Origin: Diploscapter coronatus
Lineage: Eukaryota > Nematoda > Chromadorea > Rhabditida > Rhabditidae
DNA length: 64,000 bases
Assembly (NCBI GenBank): GCA_964036155.1
Contig: OZ038422.1
Coordinates: 9,633,201 to 9,697,200 of the forward strand
Direction: 5' to 3'
The position numbers and the translations under genes are program-made. Position 1 is the stretch's first letter; each line of letters starts with the position of its first letter. Of the stretch, positions 45,101 through 57,428 are shown piece by piece. The notes under the pieces were generated by a model. It made no database searches. It saw nothing but the letters and a program-made list of their open reading frames with translations, and was not told the origin of the DNA.

Positions 45101-47466
45101 ATGTGCATTATTGGAGCTGCGATCTGTGTCATGAAGAAGTAAGCCTAATGATTTTTAGCGATTACGAAAACCTCTAATTTAGGAGTTCCTCGAGAAAGAA
45201 CAGTGGATACACCGCTGGAAAAAAGACGAACACATCGCCTGGAACAGACATGTGGATACAGTCGACAGGAAATCACATTCGAGGAGCCAGTACGTAATTT
45301 TCGCTTTTGAATTTCTCGCATCACTTCAAATTTACACTGACAAGACGACGAAATGATTCATTGATGATCAATGTCTATGAAAAATCCAAAAGAAATTTCA
45401 ATGAACCATTCTCACAGAAAATATTTTTAAAAATCGTATCTGGTCCAAGCTTCAGTTACCTTGTATGCTCACAGGCTATACCGCTGCACAAAATCATCAT
45501 TTATTCATTCATACCGATATTGTGATACCCCAATTTATCACGAATAATATGCAAGTTACGCAAATTTTCAAAATCCTATAACAAACTCGAAAAATGAATT
45601 GTGAATGTAACCCTTTCTACAGCATCTGACTACATGGTCGACAATCTGGCGACAGCCGTTCTGAGCGGACCTGAAATCGTTGAGTCTCCTCCACCGAGAT
45701 ATCAGGCACTCCAAGGTGAGAAACCTAACATCAAATGCAAATCACTCCATGATTTACCAATTCACCTTCTAACGGATCGAGTATCCCTCTGTTCATATCT
45801 CTCCTTTGGCCTACCTTATGTTAAAACCTCCGTTTAAAACAAATGAAAGTCTACAAATGTGTGCATGCTGGGCCTCTCATGAAGATCTCAATTCGTGCAA
45901 GAAATGCATTATGCACAGCAAATTTTTGGTGACAGGAAGTTGCCGAAAGCCGCAAGAAAAGGCATGCGCAAATTCGTAAATCTGTTGTAAAATCTTGAAA
46001 AAAAGATCTTATTCTTACCTGTTGTAAACCTTCGTTCGTTCTCAGATTCTGCTTATGGAAGTGTCTCTATTCGGAATAGTCGAACACCGGTTCGACAAAG
46101 TGTCTCTAGCTATGAAGAGACCGAGTTCCGCGGAGGAATCAACAACTCTGAAGGAGTCTATGGTCGGCCTACTGCTCGCGCTAAACCAATCGTTGTGGCA
46201 TATCCGCCAACAACTTCTTCTGGAGCTGGGAAACAAAACGATGATTATCACAGTATGTGTCGTGTTGTTAGGAATGAACTTTTATGGATTGTGGAACTTT
46301 TTTTATAGAGAACTTTAGTCTGAGCGTTACATTTTTCTGAACATTTCTTGATATCGTTGAAGAGTACACTTAAATAGTGTCTAGTCAAAAGAATGCGCTG
46401 TTGCAGTGCTGTCAAAGTGTTTAGATCGAAAGATAGAAATAACATAGAACTTCTAAAAGTCCGAAGAGATTCTGAATCGTAAACTTCAGGTCAAGGTACT
46501 CTGTCCAGAAGTTATCACCAATCTTCATCTAGTCTGGAAGGCCGACAACGAACTCCACAAGTCGTGTACACCGGTTCAGCGAGGCATCAGGTAGGCGTAT
46601 CAACTGTCGACGACGATAAATAACTGAATTTTTCAGCCAATCGCCAAAATAGACTTCTCTGATTCACCTTACGGTTCTTCGTCAGCTTTAACCTCTGCCA
46701 CACCTCCACTTCCGTCTCAAGCTCCACCCCTCGGCCCACCTCAAGTCCTCGATGGATATCGTACTCTGCGAGGAACACCACCCAATTCCGCTAGTGCATT
46801 GAGGTATACGAATCCCGGAAAAAAACCTCCCAAATGTTAAATTTTCAGATCATTCACGGCTCTATCTGGTGCAACTCCACCGCCAACATTGCCTCCCAAT
46901 GCTAATCGACCTGTCCTAGTTACAGCTGGTACGAGACAACTACCAGTTGGAAGAGCGACCGCTCAACCGAGAGTTAACGTATCGAATATTTACAAGTAAA
47001 AAAAATCGAAAAAAAGCATTGAAAAGGTAATAAAATTCCAGCTCGTACGCGACCTGCTCGAATGACGTCGACTCCGAAAAGAAGCACGCCCTAGCAGACG
47101 TCGAAATGCGAAGCAACACCTCCGGAGCTGGAAGCACTTCTGGAATTGGAACTGGAGGAGATATGCAGGTAGGTCATTGAAAGAAACATGCGGAACATGA
47201 CTTGTGAAAATTTCGAAATCGAAATTCAAATTTTCTTGACTTCGATTATGGAAAGAAAGCTGGACTTCAGAGCAAAAAACTCAGATTTGAGCATTTTCGA
47301 TAGCAAATTTAAACTTCGCACGTCTCTTTTTATAGACTTTGAGTCAGAATTGCTGATTACAAAAATTTAGCCTTCAAATTCGGTCGAAGAGCTGAATGAT
47401 CAAATGGAGAATCTGGACACGATGATCAACGATCTACAGGCGTTGCAGCACGAATTCACAACTTGA
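33104..47466 (+). CDS. unc-40: DCC/neogenin-family netrin receptor
   Basis: I joined 28 exons summing to 4428 nt, 1475 aa, every phase matching. Exon 1 (33104-33218) codes a signal peptide ([15 protein letters not shown]). Four Ig domains follow, each with its Cys pair (HCQY/YQCVV, HCLT/YKCVL, ECLV/YICRA, ECQS/YQCLV). Six fibronectin III domains are coded from 42391 to 44973, a single membrane helix near residues 1101-1125 ([20 protein letters not shown]) and a tail of about 350 residues. The last exon holds the P3 motif [20 protein letters not shown] at residues 1445-1475, matching the DCC P3 helix. 4 Ig + 6 FN3 + P3 is diagnostic for DCC/neogenin. UNC-40 steers axons and cells toward netrin (UNC-6). 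The weakest point is exon 1, 4.4 kb from exon 2; it fits by phase and signal peptide. Confidence 0.94.
33219..37665 (+). other. Long first intron of unc-40
   Basis: 4.4 kb with no supported gene, in contrast to the roughly 50-300 base introns in most of the gene. Open frames in it (34168-34395, 35029-35301, 36052-36237) have no motifs. A first intron this long in a guidance receptor often holds enhancers; that is inference. Confidence 0.5.
40254..41010. mobile_element. Non-autonomous Tc1/mariner-like element in unc-40 intron 4
   Basis: 757 bases flanked by TA on both sides. Ends: left CAGTGGTGCACAAAAGTTTG, right (reverse complement) TAGTGTGTTCAAAATTTTGG. The inverted repeat runs about 185 bases inward on each side, with blocks such as GTGATCAGATCCGGTTAA against GTGATCAGGTCCGGTTAA and CATATTAGGCTA on both arms. 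The central 380 bases have no transposase frame. The right end lies 20 bases from the acceptor of exon 5. Confidence 0.8.
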
Positions 47467-48881
47467 ACACATTTTTCCCAACTTAGAAGAAAATTTTTCA
47501 ATTATTTTATTCATTTGTTATAGCGTTTATTTCGTTGCGTTTCAATATTTTGAGTTGCATTTTTGGTTCTTTGAAATTCACTCATTGCACTGTCATTCCT
47601 CCGAAAACATGTCAATTCATGGAGTTTGTCATTTTCAGTTAGCAATATTTTATTATCGTCGATTTTTTTTCAAAATTTTATGCATTGCTTTTCTGCTCAC
47701 GCGAGTTGTCGTTGTTCATTATTTTCATCACTTTCACGTTGTAAATATTCTATTTTTCTGAATTGCTCTTCCTAATTTATTAGCTTTCCGTAATTTTATT
47801 TGGTGCCACTAAAAATTCCCTCAGATTTTCAATATCGTCTATTTTTCTAGTGCTTTCCATTCTAAACCTTAGTGCTCCTGCAGCTTATATCCACATGACT
47901 CATCCAATTTCCTTATCGTCAGCTATCTCTTTCAAATGGTCTCACTTATTTTTTGAACATATATTAATTTCTTCGTTGTACTTTTTTAACATGCAGCCTA
48001 AAAACTGCGCTCGAAAACGTGTATTCTTGCTTGCCTATTCATGCTGTTTTGTATTTTTATTCAATTTTGGAGAATAAAAATTTGAATCTTGAAAATAAGC
48101 ATCGAACAACGAAAAACGATATATCAATTTATTATGAAGGTTTACCTTTCATGTCTTGCTCTTCAATTTTCACATATCCTGAATCCTAAACAAAAATTTA
48201 GTTAGGTGAAAATCTTAGACTTTAATTTGAAGTCTAGTTTAGCCTTGAAAACTTTTATCTTGATCTTCACTATGTCACGGCATTCCCGAATCGTTTCAAA
48301 TCTTTATAGCACATTTTGAATTTTCTTTAGCACTCGAGGAGTTACGGTTTTATTAGTCTCGTGAAAAATTGGCTATCTTTCAGCAAGCTGTCTTCATTTC
48401 TCTTTCGAAAAATGATTTTCCATCATTTTATATTCCAAAAAGCCCATAGAATATTAGTTTTCTAGAAAAGTTTAATGAAAACTTATTTGAAGTTGATGAT
48501 CATTTTGGAACGTTTTAAGATAACTGGTTATTGAAATTCAAATTTCGATAAATTCAATGTATGGCAATTTCCCATGCAAACCATTTGACTTTTCAAGCCC
48601 TTTTTCCTGCGTTTATGCTTCGGAACAAGAACAAATCGTATAAATAGTTTTATTTAGGAAAATTTACCACTATGAACAGAAAATTTTCATCAAGGATAAG
48701 TAATTTCTGGACCCGTAGGAAACGTAAAACTTTGTTCACTGAAATGTAGATACATGAATGGGAAATTCGGTACGCATTGGAAAGAGATCTACAAGCTAGA
48801 AATAGTTTTCGATAACCTTACTTTAGACGAAGTCTAGATAATTCTTGCATTATTTATAAAAGAAAATTTCTCCTCCAAGAT
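47467..48881. other. Convergent 3' region of unc-40 and the NCKX gene
   Basis: 1.4 kb of T-rich sequence, no gene seen. It holds the long unc-40 3' UTR and the 3' flank of the exchanger gene. Confidence 0.45.
48073..48078 (+). terminator. Possible polyadenylation signal of unc-40
   Basis: AATAAA about 600 bases past the unc-40 stop, at the end of a T-rich stretch that would be the 3' UTR. Confidence 0.4.
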
Positions 48882-51800
48882 TTAGCAGATATTGAGTGGG
48901 CAGATTAGCCAGTCGGTTTCGAGGCCAACAGAAAATACGCAGAAAGCGATGTAGGAAACGATCATCAAAATACCAAAAATCTAAAAATTAGCGTTTCGAT
49001 CGTGATCTAAGGATGTGTAAACTAGTGTTGGGCGGAAACTCCGTTTCCGCTTTCCACCCAACATTGGTGCAAACCTTATTCATTCTCCAATGCGATACAA
49101 AAATGGCGAATACTAGAACAATTAGCATAACAAATAACATCCCGACGGAGCAGAGAAGTCCTTTGCTGAAATTGCATCACGATTTAGAACTCTTTAAAAC
49201 CATTCGGGTTGACCTGCTAACAGATATAAAACTGGCAGGTGTGTCGCTGCGAATTTGTTCAACGATGAAGAACAGTAGCCAAGGAATTGGCAGGCTTAAT
49301 TACAGGAATTATCTCGGTAGCTGTGAATGGATTGGAAAATTACCCGACGCAGACGTCGAAGATGTTGCTCCCAACCGAACTCGACACCGCCATGTCGCCA
49401 AGCCCTTTCCGAGCGACGATAACGCTAAATTGACTGATCAGGTTTGGCATAATTATCGGTGATTGCCTGGTAATCAAATCTGGAATCGACGTTCCTGCAG
49501 CCAGAATCGTCAGACCAATGATTTCTGTCGGTATGACCAGCGTTTCTCCAATAGTGTTGGCCCACCAAACCATGAGATACGAGAAGAAGGCGATCCACAA
49601 AATCGATACGACGAATGTGACTGGATACCAGTTCCGGCATTCCTGTGACAGATGTCAGTTGACTTGGCTTATAATTGTCGAATTTACCGGTTTCCTGACA
49701 TCAGGGACCGTGACCCACATAGGAACTAAAACGGGCACCAGAATCACATAAGTCAGTCTGAAATTTCACGATCGTCAAGTTGATTTTTAGCAAGTTTGGA
49801 ACCTTTTTAGCCACTCATCTGGCCAACTCATGTCTAGTGGTTTTTCCTCTTCCTCTTCAAGTAAGCTCTTCTGAAAATAGCAGGTCAGTAGGAATGAACG
49901 AAATTCGGCATTCTTACGATTTCTTCAATCTGCGAATGTTTCCGATTTCTGTGGATAGATCCTCTGGATGCTGTTCGAGGTGAACGAGGAGTAGAATTTG
50001 ACAGAGGCAAACCCTCGTTAACTGACGGAGGTCGATAGACAGCTTCATGTGGACGAGTCATTGATGGAGATCGATGGTCGCTGATTCGGGAAGAATCTTC
50101 TTCCTCGGATTCACCTAGAACTCTTGAAATGACTTGAAAGTTGTCGCTGATATGCAATACGCGCACCCTGTACGTTTTGCAGAAATCTGAAACTTTTGAA
50201 GCATCAACAGAATTCTCTCACCTTCAGGCAGCTGTTCGAGTGTATGGTTCATGAGTTGCATGATCCCGGTGCGAAACATCGTGCCAGAATGCAGAATGGG
50301 CAGAGATTGCCGACGGCCGGCTGACATTCTTCTGAATGAGCCGCTGAATAAAGACGAGCCATTTGTTAGACCGAAGCGAACAGAAGCAGTGCAGTACAGT
50401 GTGGTTATGATAAAAGCACGACACTACACTCATTTTTATGCTTGGATATTGACAGAGGCTTTTTTAATCTGGAATAGAGTTAAAACTTCTGCCTCCATTG
50501 ATGAAATGATTTTCTTATCCCCCTTTTCGTTTTTCTTTTTACAAAATAAGTTGATACAAATGTTTTTGACGAGTTATTAAAAACGTTTGGTGAAACTCTT
50601 CTAATGACACTGTTGCAGAGTGAACGCTAGTGACTCGAAAGAAAATTATCGATAGCTCTTCAAGCAGTCATGTCAGTTTGATCAGTCTACTATGATAGAA
50701 TCACAAGTTTCCAACCCAATTAGAAGCTACGTCTTCATAAGCATCCCAGTTTTAATCTCACAACAACGCTACTCCACGTCTTCAAATATCAGCATGCTTA
50801 CCTTCGAAGTGAGTTATGCCTTCCAATTCGAGCACTGTCGGAATCGTTTGGATCGGGAGTTACCTAAAGTTTGTGCTCTTCTTAATGCGTTCAGTCAGTT
50901 GACTCACTTTAACTACAGAATGCTCAGCAGCCTGTAAACCATTTGTGCTCAGGTTGTTGTTCGATCTAGGCTGGTTTAATGTCATCGTTTCAGATTCTTT
51001 GCTGGATTCGATATCGTCGATCTTAATCACGATTTCTTTTCTTGAAAACTCATCTTAAAATTACTCACCTTTCCTCCCTTAATCCATGACTCTAATTGGA
51101 CGTTATACTTCATTATCGTGCAATAGATAATGTAGACGATAAATAGAGCTAGAGCTTCGAGGAATGTTATCTAAAATTGAAAAGGCTTCGTAATGTTTCA
51201 AGGTTATTTTTACTCTCTCGTCGAAGAAAAAGAATACCAGCATAGCTAGCGCTATCATGTAGATAGAGACATCCCTGAAACTTGGTTTATTTTTAGAAAA
51301 AAAAAACATTATATACCGAAATAGAGGCCACCATGTCAAGTCGAGTACCGTCTTGGAGAATAGCGTACAAAATGCTAGCACGCAGAGAATGTTGAACGTT
51401 GCAGAGCCTGAAATTGGATGATCTTATAGTATTTTGCAATTGGTAATATTTGGTCCAAGAATTGATTTATTGCCGGAAGTGCAATGAAAGTGTTTGTGCT
51501 GTTATCAGTTTACTGAAAAATTTAAACTCCCAGATTGTAGAGTTTTGAACAGCATTTTATTTTTAGAGAATGCTATCACACAATAGGGGATCATATACCG
51601 GGTATATAGATCACTCGCCGTCCCCAGGCTACTCCATAGATGGAAGGGGTGCAGGACAATTCAATATTGGTGTAGCTTACATATTGAATCTTTATTTTCT
51701 GCCAATAGAATCAAAACAATGATTACCCCTCTCCCAGTGGCTCTCCCCTCTATACTTCTACCAGAGAGGGATAAAGACAGAGATGTTTTACACTACATTT

Positions 51801-54319
51801 CTCAGTGCCATGTTTCACAATGCATCTACGATAGAATTAAACTATTCATAATGTTAGTCAGTCTGATCAATTTAGGATTATCATTAATGTGATTAAATCG
51901 TCGAAAAAAAGAAATTCGGAACCTCTCTTATCATCGCCAACGAATTGCTCATCTTGATTAAGTATAATTGCTGCTCATTTTGCCTGGAAAAGCCATCTCT
52001 AGTTTTTTTCCGAATCCTAAAGAGCTGAGTCACTTCCTACATACAACAACTGGCGCCTATAAATACAGCCCTTTCGTTATTTTTTCATTCAGTTTTACCC
52101 GCATCCTACTGTTCTCTACTTTATATTTGGCGTTACTGTATTGAATCAGTACTAGTCAACAAAAGATTCTTAATATTTCGTGCAGTGCGACTTACTAGTA
52201 GAGAACTACAACTAAGGCCTCCTTAACGCCTCAACCAAACGCCCAATTTCTCACGTGAACACCAGGGCTGTAACGGAATTCCGTTCCGTTTGACTCGGAA
52301 TTCCGAGCATTCTTGGTCAATTTTCGGAATTCCGTTCCGTATTCCGTGAGCAATTTGAAATTTCCCATTTCGCTGAATTCCGTTCCGTTTGAGAATTAAA
52401 ATTTTTTTTAAATTCCGTTCCGAAAATTTTCAAAATTTGATTCCGTTACAGCCCTGCTGCACACCTATTGTAGTTTTTTTAACTGCAGAATTTTTGGAAA
52501 CTTCACAATGAGGCTCGGCATTATTGCTGCCTTAATTCTCACTATGGTAATTCTGGATTCCGATGCCGGACTTTTAGATAAGCGTAAGCAATTCGATAAA
52601 ATTTTTATAGATGAAAAAATTATTTCACATGAAATATAAGCAGTGTGTAAATCCACGAATCATGTTCAAAATCGGTAGGCAATCCCTAATCGAACAGACT
52701 GATCACGATAATCAAGTCAGAAAACGCTAAAGGTCCCGAATAGCTCCCAATTTGAACTATATACTTCACAATGCAGCAACAAAAATTCAAAATTAGCTTA
52801 CATTGTAAAATCGAGCATTGACAATGCCATTATTCGCTGCAGCAGCAAGGGAAAGTTCACAGTCAAACTGCGGTACTATTTGGGACCTTTAGAGTTTTTT
52901 TTTACCTTATTAACGTGTTCAGCGCATTCGATCTAGGTAACCTACCAGTTTTGAGCAAGATCCTTGATTTATACACTTTACATTCCCTAGACAGTTCTGA
53001 AAAAAAAAGCAAAAAGTGCCCTTGGTATGAAGGGATCGAGCTCGAAGTCCTCATGGAAGAAAACAGGAGTTGGGGTTAGCAAATTTTCAATCTGTATCAA
53101 ATTCAAGCTTCATAAAAATTATATTTTCAGAAAGCCTCCAAAAATTCGCACAAGGGTCCGAAAATGATGGTTTTCTTTGGAAACTTTCAAAAGGGTTCAA
53201 AAGAAGAGGTTATTATTTTTAAAAATCTCGAAAATAACTATCATTTTGCAGATAGATGACAGGGAACTTCTGCAAGCCCCAATGGAAGAAGAAAAACCGA
53301 AATACGAGCCGGAATACGAACCGGAAGACGAGTCGGAAGACGAATCGGAAGACGAGTCAGAAGACGAGCCAGAAGACAACCCGAAAGAAGAACCGGAAGA
53401 CAAACCGAAAGAAGAACCGGAAGACAAACCGAAAAAAAACGTCCCCCCGAATATTGCACTTCAACGGAAAAACGCTAATAGTTTGCGTGGAATTTTCTCA
53501 CATGTCAATGCTCAATTTCTTTATGGACTCTGGGTGATTTGGTTCGGAGTAGAGCGATATTTCAATCGCTAAGTTTGTGTTCAATAAATTTTTGCTTACC
53601 GACAATCGTTCCAATGCCAACGTTGTTTTGAGCGATGAACACTCCAATGACCGATGTGAAAAACTCGGGAGCGGACCCTGAAGTTACAGATGCTATCAGG
53701 AAGAATGGACACATTTCAAAGACCTCCCGCAGCCATGAAAGTAGCCCCTGCGACGTCGTCTGATAGCGATAATTTCTCCGTGAGCACTGCGAGTGAAGGC
53801 ACGAAGAACTCATCGCAGACGATCGCGAGCGAAACGAACATGTAGATTAGACCGATCAGATGAAGAATCACTGGAAGAAAGGCATTTTTTTCTGATTATT
53901 GATTTCTGACTAACCAGCGCCCTTCTGCCTTTGTTCAAGCGTAAACGCATCCGGCGGAAATTGACCATCGTCGTCAACATTTGCTGGGGGTGGAACGAGG
54001 CTTCTGGAAATCACTAATCAGAAAGCCTGTTGATTATTTTTAAAAAAATGTATTTTTCGAATTCAATAGCGAGCTGAATTTCATTTTAGCTTACAAAAGA
54101 GCCTTACGAATTGATAATCGAATTTTTGACTTACCTATTGCATGTGGGTAAAAATGCTGAGAAGAATGAAGTCGATTCATCGGATTCGCGAGTTTTCGCG
54201 TTCCGCTTAGAAATTGTATGATGGCTAGGAGTATAAATAAATGCGAATATTAGAACGGCTCCCAATCCAAACGCCACTTTTATCACTGGAGATATCCTTC
54301 GGTTATTCGATATCGCCAT
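48882..54319 (-). CDS. K+-dependent Na+/Ca2+ exchanger (SLC24/NCKX)
   Basis: Eighteen exons from the ATG at 54319 to the TAA at 48882 sum to 1986 nt, 661 aa. The N-terminus has a signal-anchor helix ([18 protein letters not shown]). Alpha-1 repeat: [20 protein letters not shown]...GTIVGSATFNI. Alpha-2 repeat: [20 protein letters not shown] and [20 protein letters not shown]. The SIPD Asp in alpha-2 is the NCKX-type residue linked to K+ dependence. A large cytosolic loop with an acidic and Ser/Arg-rich part separates the halves, and the C-terminus ends in LICPLNIC. The protein extrudes Ca2+ with K+ in exchange for Na+ at the plasma membrane. Intron 14 (49425-49466, 42 bases) has a GC donor, which restores SVIVARKG. 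Intron 4 (51408-53599) contains an antisense gene. Nematode relatives are the ncx genes; I do not pick one. Confidence 0.94.
52263..52456. mobile_element. hAT-like MITE upstream of the nested gene
   Basis: 194 bases with inverted ends CAGGGCTGTAACGGAAT and ATTCCGTTACAGCCCTG, exact over 17 bases. The inside is made of repeated ATTCCGTTCCG units. Flanking octamers GTGAACAC and CTGCACAC match at 6 of 8, an aged 8-bp target duplication as made by hAT transposases. It ends 51 bases before the start codon of the nested gene. Confidence 0.8.
52508..53572 (+). CDS. Secreted acidic-repeat protein, nested in NCKX intron 4
   Basis: Four exons (52508-52583, 52995-53074, 53131-53208, 53252-53572) sum to 555 nt, 184 aa, GT-AG throughout. 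A signal peptide ([20 protein letters not shown]) is followed by a Lys/Ser/Gly-rich basic stretch ([13 protein letters not shown]), then a Glu/Asp/Pro repeat region of about 45 residues ([14 protein letters not shown] and [12 protein letters not shown] units) and a C-terminal part with aromatic residues ([18 protein letters not shown]). It thus has a basic half and an acidic half, as in some matrix or antimicrobial precursor proteins, but I recognise no family and claim no function. It lies wholly within an intron of the exchanger on the opposite strand. The alternative acceptor at 52990 gives a frame that does not join exon 3. Confidence 0.7.
53301..53432 (+). repeat. Coding tandem repeats, 12-bp and 24-bp periods
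   Basis: Units close to GAGTCGGAAGAC (four residues, ESED) are repeated, then the unit changes to about 24 bases coding KEEPEDKP, present twice. The two periods adjoin without a break in frame. Such tracts expand and contract by slippage, so length may vary between individuals. Confidence 0.75.
53583..53588 (+). terminator. Polyadenylation signal of the nested acidic-repeat gene
   Basis: AATAAA 11 bases past the stop at 53572 and 12 bases before the edge of NCKX exon 4 (53600). Cleavage would fall at or inside the exchanger exon. Confidence 0.6.
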
Positions 54320-57213
54320 TTTGACTTGATTATAGGACTTATCTAGTCTCTAGTCGATTAGAAACGAATGCCATTTCGTGGAGCTAAAATATGGAATTTG
54401 AAATGGTTGAAAGATGAATTTTTGAATTTAGTTGAAAAACGAGTCGAAAGTTATTACGAGCTGCAAGCAATCGAAAATGCGAGTTGCGTGAGAATGCCTT
54501 ATAAGGAGATGGAATTTTTGAGAGCGATAGAGATAGAAATTAGACGACGTTTTATATTTTTCAAGGGGATTTTTAAGGTCGAAAAGTATTTGACTTGTTG
54601 AGAAAAAATGAACGCGAGCTTCTTGGAATGTGAGAATGGAGAGATTTTTTTTTTCGAGATAATCGGTTTAGCTGACAAAAATGATCTAAGATAAATGAAA
54701 ACGTATAGAACAAAATAAAATGCCCAAAATATTGAAAGAAGAAGTTCTAAAATTTCGAATCCCGTCGAAAATAGCATGAACGACAGCCTCGCGCATCAAA
54801 AGCACAAATGCATTTACTCTCTGCCTTCCCTTCCTTTTTAGTCTTTATCTTTCGAATTTCGAATCCAAAATGAAACAATCCAATTCTGACGGACAGCACA
54901 TTAAGGATTACGCGAGAAATCTATCTGGGGAATGCTGAAAATGGACTGAAAAATCAACAAGAATTATCGAAACGAAATATTTACTCAAAGTGGCGGAAAT
55001 TCTCGAATAGATGAGTGTTTGAATTGGAAAAATGAAGTATAAAATTTTCTTATAGGTAATATTGATAAGGCTGCATATTCTCCTGAAATGATAAGATAGG
55101 ATGATAATAATATTGATACTTCTCTCAATGCAGCTTGATGAGCCATGTGTGAAACTCGAAAAAAGCGAATGCATAGAAATAGAGGGCTCATAAATGAGAT
55201 ACATAAAAATGAAAATGAATGCAATACCTGGGTGAATAAACGCTTGAAGATAGAAATATCTATAGTTAGCTATCCGTTCTCTTATAATCCAAACATTAAA
55301 TATTCAATCCTAGCAGATTATTGTTGGAATTAAATTAGGAAAAAATGGAAATCAGAAATGAAATGATTTTTCGAAGATTATCGAAGTCATGACGAAATTC
55401 CGAAGAAAAAACAATCAGACTTTCAACCCATTCCCAGTCTAGTTTTTGGAACTTAACTTCTAACTCCAATTTGAAACTAAGTTTGGATTGAGGAAGTTTT
55501 ACAAAGTAAAGTGTAGTTTGGCTAGCATTGCTTTATTTTTGACGTTAATTTTAAATAAAGTTTGCAATTTTTGTTATTTCATAAACCAAAGACAACATCT
55601 TATCCTGCTAAACCTATAAATCTCAGAAAACAACCTGGAGATTTGTTATTTAAATTTATGCAAAATATTAAAATTAAGCTAGTAGCGTCGAGAATCTGCA
55701 TAAATTTTGCCTCGATTTGCGGAAAATAGAAAAGGTCAGAAATTGTGATTTCGCATCTCAAAGATTGTCGATTTGCATAGGTTTGATGAGGAGAAGAGGG
55801 TGGAATTGGACGGAGAAGAAGTATGAAAAAGAGTGACGATCAACAGAGCAAACGTAGATGAATTCCTAAATAAAGTACGCCAAAGTCTATGAATAAATTA
55901 GAGCTGGTTAAGGGGAAGGGATAACGGATGAATGCTTGAAAAAAGAATAAAATAATGAAAGAGAACAGAAAAACTAGATGGTCCAAAGAACCAAATGAGA
56001 TAGAAAAGATGCAGACAAGTGACAAGATAGCATGAAATTGAGATGGTAAAGAGAATCAAGGAACAAAGTATAGAGCACTAAATAATGTGTCAGACAGAAC
56101 GAGAAAAAATAAAGCACAATAGCAAAAGCTCAACGATAATGCGCTAGATCAGCACATGCAATGAACGCATCCGTAATGAAACTACGAAAATAGACTGACA
56201 ACGAGAGACATCGTAAAATTTTTCGACGATCATAAAAAATGTAATTTATCGTTACGCATAGGTATATTAATATAAGCATCATCACAGAATAATGTTGCTT
56301 TACTTTTAGATAGGGACCGTCAGCTAACATTATAGATGTGACATTATGGCCCATAATTTATGGGTCATATTATATACCATTTTAGCTCTTGATCATCACT
56401 ATTAATTCGTAAAAGGGGACACACCGCATCTGACGCGCAAGTGCGGACTTCCAGAAAAATCAATATCACTACCTGGAAGAGAGTAGGGTCGAATTGTATA
56501 GACCTCTTCTGGATTTCACCAAAACACTGATTAGTAACTAAGTAATCTTAGAAAATTCAAAACGGTCAACATCTGTATCTAGTGAAAAGAGAAAGGGCTG
56601 GCGGCCCCTACGTTTAGATTGTCGGAAAAATGATTCTTCACAAACTATTTAAAAAAAGAAAGTAGAGCGAAAATTTTAAACATCTAATCATTGAAATCTC
56701 CGACCTTTATCGAACATCATAAATTTCCTCGTGTACAAATAGAATTTAACCCATGAATGAGTAAAGTGGGAGTAAAAATCGGTTTGCGGGAGATTACAAG
56801 AAAACGGGGCACAACTCTGGCGGGAAATAGCGTTGAGGCATGGGGGCTGAATTGGCACTGCATTTTGTACGCCATCGAAATCGGAAGTAGACCAAACCGC
56901 TTCCGGAATGCGCACCACGGACCATTGTTGGGACGAAAAAGCGAAAAGCGAGAGAGAAAAGAGAAAGTAGACGAAATAGAAAAATGAACAAGCATTGTGC
57001 GCAAAAAGAGAGAGAGAGTAAAGTAGTCAGGGTGCATTATCTCGAAATAGTGGTACATTGAATTAAATTATTTTGGCATCTTGATCAATTCTTCAAAGGT
57101 TTTTGGAAATGTGGATTTAGTCTGAAGAGGAGGATGACGAAAATATTTCATTTTTATCTCTAAAATGATAATGCAAAGATAGACGAAGAGAAACTTTCAA
57201 AATCTAGAAAATA

Positions 57214-57428
57214 CAGTAGCGAACGAAAGTATTGAGTAGCCCCTTTTTCTTGAGCGATTTTCAGCTAATTTTGTAGTGAACAGATTCAGGTGAACTTTTT
57301 TCATATTCATCCATGTAAAACACGAAGTATTTCAATTTTCAATCCCATCCGATTTCAAATAAGGTGTTTTCAACTTTCGAGAATCTGTCATGAAAAAAGA
57401 ATAAACCCAATAGTTTTGTCCGCTATTG
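57214..57428. mobile_element. Mariner-type MITE
   Basis: 215 bases flanked by TA on both sides. Ends: left CAGTAGCGAACGAAAGTATT, right (reverse complement) CAATAGCGGACAAAACTATT. TA target sites and the repeat form suit a Tc1/mariner-derived non-autonomous element. No coding capacity. Confidence 0.7.

Noticed and set aside
49026..49066. Hairpin GGCGGAAACTCCGTTTCCGC in the last NCKX intron
   Set aside because: Short and imperfect; too little to call a regulatory element or MITE.
53301..53432. Regular short repeats considered as a CRISPR-like array
   Set aside because: The repeats are contiguous, in frame and have no spacers; the genome is a nematode's.
53197..53459. Minus-strand Ser/Gly repeat and Leu/Arg repeat frames
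   Set aside because: Shadows of the acidic tandem repeat coded on the plus strand.
54368..54601. 77-codon plus-strand frame next to the exchanger start
   Set aside because: Charged and helical-looking but with no homologous motif or splice context; it falls in the exchanger's promoter area.
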